DNA of 6,537 nucleotides, from NCBI GenBank assembly GCA_049281195.1, contig JBAPRR010000283.1, forward strand, positions 1-6,537. The letters are read 5' to 3'. The stretch is from JBAPRR01 sp049281195. Its GTDB lineage: Bacteria > Actinomycetota > Acidimicrobiia > Acidimicrobiales > CAVXTF01. A program made the translations under genes and the position numbers. This document shows, one piece after another, positions 4,743 through 6,537 of the stretch (within the stretch, counting starts at the first letter, position 1; each line of letters starts with the position of its first letter). The notes below the pieces were generated by a model. The model was not told the DNA's origin, ran no database searches, and saw only the letters and a list, made by a program, of their open reading frames with translations.

Positions 4743-6537
4743 ATGTCCGTACCACCATCAAGCGTCGAATCGACGCCGGGCGGCGCCTTCGGGCCTAACG
4801 CCTGGCTTGTCGACGATATGTACGACCAGTTCCGCAAAGATCCGGAATCCGTAAGCGAGAGCTGGCGCGAGTTCTTTCACGACTACGTCCCAGGCGGCCA
4901 CGGCGGCCTCGCCGGATCGGGAAAGCCCGACGCCGACCTCAATGGTTCCGCCGTCCGTTCTCCAGCCCAGAACGGGTCAGGAGCTGAGAACGGGTCAGGA
5001 GCTCAGAACGGATCGGCGGCACTCGCCACCTCTCCTCAGGCACCCACTGCCCCAGCCCCTGTCTGGACCCCTGCCGGACAGCCCGGACCTCTTCCGTCAG
5101 CGGGGGTAACCCCCGCACCGGCTCCCGCACCGGCTCCGGCAACCACCTCTGCTCCGCCCCCAGCGGTGACGCAGCCACAGCCGGCCGCAGAGCCGGTCAA
5201 ACCGGTCGTCCTGACCGGCGCAGCCAAGCGCATCGCCACCAACATGGAGGCATCGCTCGGGGTACCGACCGCAACCAGCGTCCGCACGGTCCCGGCCAAG
5301 CTGCTGCAGGTAAACCGCTCACTTTTGAACCGCCACCTCACCCGCAGTTCCGGCACCAAGGTGAGCTTCACTCACCTGATCGGCTACGCAGTCGTGAAGG
5401 CACTAGTCGCCAATCCTTCTTTGAACGCGTCGTTCGTCCCGGACGCAGATGGCAAGGGGAATCCGGGGATCATCCGAAATGAGCGCATTGGCCTCGGTCT
5501 CGCAGTGGACGTCTCTCGATCTGACGGAACGCGCACGCTTCTGGTTCCCGTAATCAAGAACGCGGAGCAGCTCGACTTCAGGACATTCGTGCTCGCCTAC
5601 GAGGAATTGGTCAGGAAGGTCCACGCCGGCAAGATCACTCCCGACGACTTCGGTGGCGTGACCGCGACGCTAACGAATCCGGGGACGCTCGGAACCGTGC
5701 AGTCTGTTCCCCGGCTCATGCCCGGACAAGGAGTGATCATCGGCGTCGGCAGCATCGGAATGCCTGCCGAGCTCCAAGCCGCTGACCCCCGCGCCCTGGC
5801 TGCGATCGGGGTTGGTCCCGTCGTCACCGTCACATCCACTTACGACCACCGCATCATCCAGGGTGCCGAGTCGGGATTGTTCCTTTCACATCTCGCCGAG
5901 TCACTGGCCGGAGAACACCGGTTCTACGACGACGTCTTCGCATCAATGGACGTCCCGTTCGAACCGGTGCGCTGGATGCCAGACACCAACTCGACCGACG
6001 ACGAGCTCGACCGGCTCGAAAAGCAGGTTCACGTACAGAGCCTCATCAACATGTACCGGGTGCGCGGACATCTGATCGCCGATCTCGATCCCTTGGCCGC
6101 GGAGCCTAAGCACCTGCATCCCGAGCTCGACCCGGCCACCTACGGGCTCACCTTGTGGGATCTCGATCGCGAGTTCGTCGTCGCAGGACTGGCCGGCGAG
6201 CGGGCCATGACCCTCGGAAACGCCATCGAGGTGCTGCGCGACGCCTACTGCCGCACTCTCGCGATCGAGTACATGCATATGCAGGACCCCGACCAGAAGC
6301 AGTGGATCCAGCAGCACGTCGAGGGCGTCCCGACGACTCTCTCCGCAAACGAGCAGCGACACATCCTCGACCGCCTGAACGCGGCCGAAGCTTTTGAGAA
6401 GTTCCTTCACACGCGGTACGTGGGTCAGAAGAGGTTTGGTCTCGAAGGCGCCGAGTCGACCATTGTCATACTCGACGCGATCCTCTCTCAGGCGGCGCAA
6501 GAGGATCTATCCGGCGTCATCATGGGCATGGCCCACC
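4743..6537 (+). CDS. kgd: Multifunctional 2-oxoglutarate dehydrogenase/decarboxylase E2-E1 fusion, N-terminal half (3' end outside window)
   Basis: The N-terminal 598 residues of a protein expected to exceed 1,200. It converts 2-oxoglutarate in the TCA cycle (oxidative decarboxylation within a mixed complex with lipoylated E2 and E3; also thiamine-diphosphate-dependent decarboxylase/ligase activity in mycobacterial Kgd). Order of parts: an E1 N-terminal segment FGPNAWLVDDMYDQFRKDP (16-34) and WREFFHDY; a disordered Gly/Asn/Ser then Ala/Pro linker (about 52-155) replacing any lipoyl domain; the E2-type acyltransferase domain (about 155-395) with VPTATSVRTVPAKLL (174-188), LTNPGTLGTVQSVPRLMPGQ (310-329) and the catalytic motif TYDHRIIQGAESG (366-378, His369); then E1 sequence with RGHLIADLDPL (441-451), YGLTLWDLD (467-475), NAAEAFEKFL (546-555), VGQKRFGLEGAES (560-572) and GMAH at the edge. 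The thiamine diphosphate sites lie beyond the window. ATG 4743 is chosen for its AGGA and for the family N-terminus. Related actinobacterial enzymes are inhibited by the FHA protein GarA/OdhI. The symbol kgd (odhA or sucA in some annotations) follows the fused architecture. The frame is unbroken. Confidence 0.95.
   Translation, partial: MSVPPSSVESTPGGAFGPNAWLVDDMYDQFRKDPESVSESWREFFHDYVPGGHGGLAGSGKPDADLNGSAVRSPAQNGSGAENGSGAQNGSAALATSPQAPTAPAPVWTPAGQPGPLPSAGVTPAPAPAPAPATTSAPPPAVTQPQPAAEPVKPVVLTGAAKRIATNMEASLGVPTATSVRTVPAKLLQVNRSLLNRHLTRSSGTKVSFTHLIGYAVVKALVANPSLNASFVPDADGKGNPGIIRNERIGLGLAVDVSRSDGTRTLLVPVIKNAEQLDFRTFVLAYEELVRKVHAGKITPDDFGGVTATLTNPGTLGTVQSVPRLMPGQGVIIGVGSIGMPAELQAADPRALAAIGVGPVVTVTSTYDHRIIQGAESGLFLSHLAESLAGEHRFYDDVFASMDVPFEPVRWMPDTNSTDDELDRLEKQVHVQSLINMYRVRGHLIADLDPLAAEPKHLHPELDPATYGLTLWDLDREFVVAGLAGERAMTLGNAIEVLRDAYCRTLAIEYMHMQDPDQKQWIQQHVEGVPTTLSANEQRHILDRLNAAEAFEKFLHTRYVGQKRFGLEGAESTIVILDAILSQAAQEDLSGVIMGMAH
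4968..5015 (+). repeat. 18-bp in-frame tandem repeats in the Kgd linker
   Basis: Two 18-bp units (4968-4985 and 4986-5003), differing only at the first base, encode Gln-Asn-Gly-Ser-Gly-Ala and Glu-Asn-Gly-Ser-Gly-Ala. A third partial unit follows (Gln-Asn-Gly-Ser, to 5015). They sit in the variable disordered linker between the E1 N-terminal segment and the E2-type domain, and probably lengthen a flexible tether. Confidence 0.85.
5100..5116 (+). repeat. Perfect inverted repeat (hairpin) inside the Kgd linker coding region
   Basis: GCGGGGG (5100-5106) and CCCCCGC (5110-5116) are exact reverse complements separated by TAA, giving a 7-bp all-G/C stem with a 3-nt loop. No T-run follows, and the reading frame continues, so it is not an intrinsic terminator. 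It may arise simply from Gly- and Pro-coding composition. Confidence 0.7.
5112..5135 (+). repeat. 12-bp tandem repeat encoding Pro-Ala-Pro-Ala in the Kgd linker
   Basis: CCCGCACCGGCT occurs twice in tandem (5112-5123, 5124-5135), followed by another Pro-Ala pair, encoding a Pro-Ala repeat of about ten residues (124-133). Such stretches form extended, mobile linkers in 2-oxoacid dehydrogenase subunits. Confidence 0.8.

Noticed and set aside
4738..4743. ATG at 4738 as a start or a regulatory mini-ORF before kgd.
   Set aside because: It is followed immediately by TGA (ATGTGATG), so it encodes one residue and is probably incidental.
5943..6500. Minus-strand 185-codon frame at the right end.
   Set aside because: It is antisense to the Kgd reading frame, which is unbroken from 4743 to the window end and matches the family throughout.
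1..6537. A mobile element, phage, defence, toxin-antitoxin, CRISPR or other undescribed system.
   Set aside because: All coding space is occupied by metabolic enzymes and one unrecognised fragment. I found no transposase, integrase, tRNA, long terminal inverted repeat or spaced repeat array.

Overview
The window reads as chromosomal DNA from a high-GC Gram-positive actinobacterium, most likely a member of the Mycobacteriales (Rhodococcus/Gordonia/Dietzia/Mycobacterium relatives). The main evidence is the gene entering from position 4743. It encodes an E2-E1 fused 2-oxoglutarate dehydrogenase component of the mycobacterial Kgd / corynebacterial OdhA type, an architecture characteristic of Actinobacteria. 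G/C-biased third codon positions, GTG starts and absent Shine-Dalgarno sequences fit the same group. I cannot name the genus.

Layout from left to right: (1) the 3' end of an unrecognised plus-strand gene (to 350). Its stop overlaps, tail to tail, the stop of (2) a minus-strand RibD-C/dihydrofolate-reductase-like protein (341-991). That gene starts one base after the stop of (3) a minus-strand FadD19-type acyl-CoA synthetase (993-2636), so 2 and 3 look like a two-gene operon transcribed leftwards. (4) A plus-strand acyl-CoA dehydrogenase (2641-3819) diverges from the synthetase with almost no intergenic space. (5) A minus-strand alpha/beta hydrolase (3851-4666) converges on the dehydrogenase. 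(6) The kgd/odhA-like gene (4743 to the window end) diverges from the hydrolase across a 76-bp gap and is cut by the window edge at residue 598 of an expected 1,200 or more.

Functionally, the synthetase (acyl-CoA formation) and the dehydrogenase (alpha,beta-desaturation) would carry out the first two steps of a fatty-acid or related beta-oxidation route, and their divergent layout suggests shared control. The hydrolase and reductase could act on related acids or esters, but nothing in the sequence fixes a substrate. Kgd is the central TCA-cycle enzyme and is probably an independent housekeeping unit.

The most interesting material is regulatory. Three GTG-start genes (synthetase, dehydrogenase with an alternative start, hydrolase) each have a TANNNT hexamer 7-8 nt upstream of the start and no clear Shine-Dalgarno sequence, which suggests leaderless mRNAs. 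Two of these hexamers overlap on opposite strands, which would make a very compact bidirectional promoter. A perfect 14-bp palindrome lies just upstream of the kgd -10 box. I see no RNA genes, CRISPR, insertion sequences, phage genes or defence system, and no evidence of an undescribed multigene system. This is mostly ordinary core and lipid metabolism.
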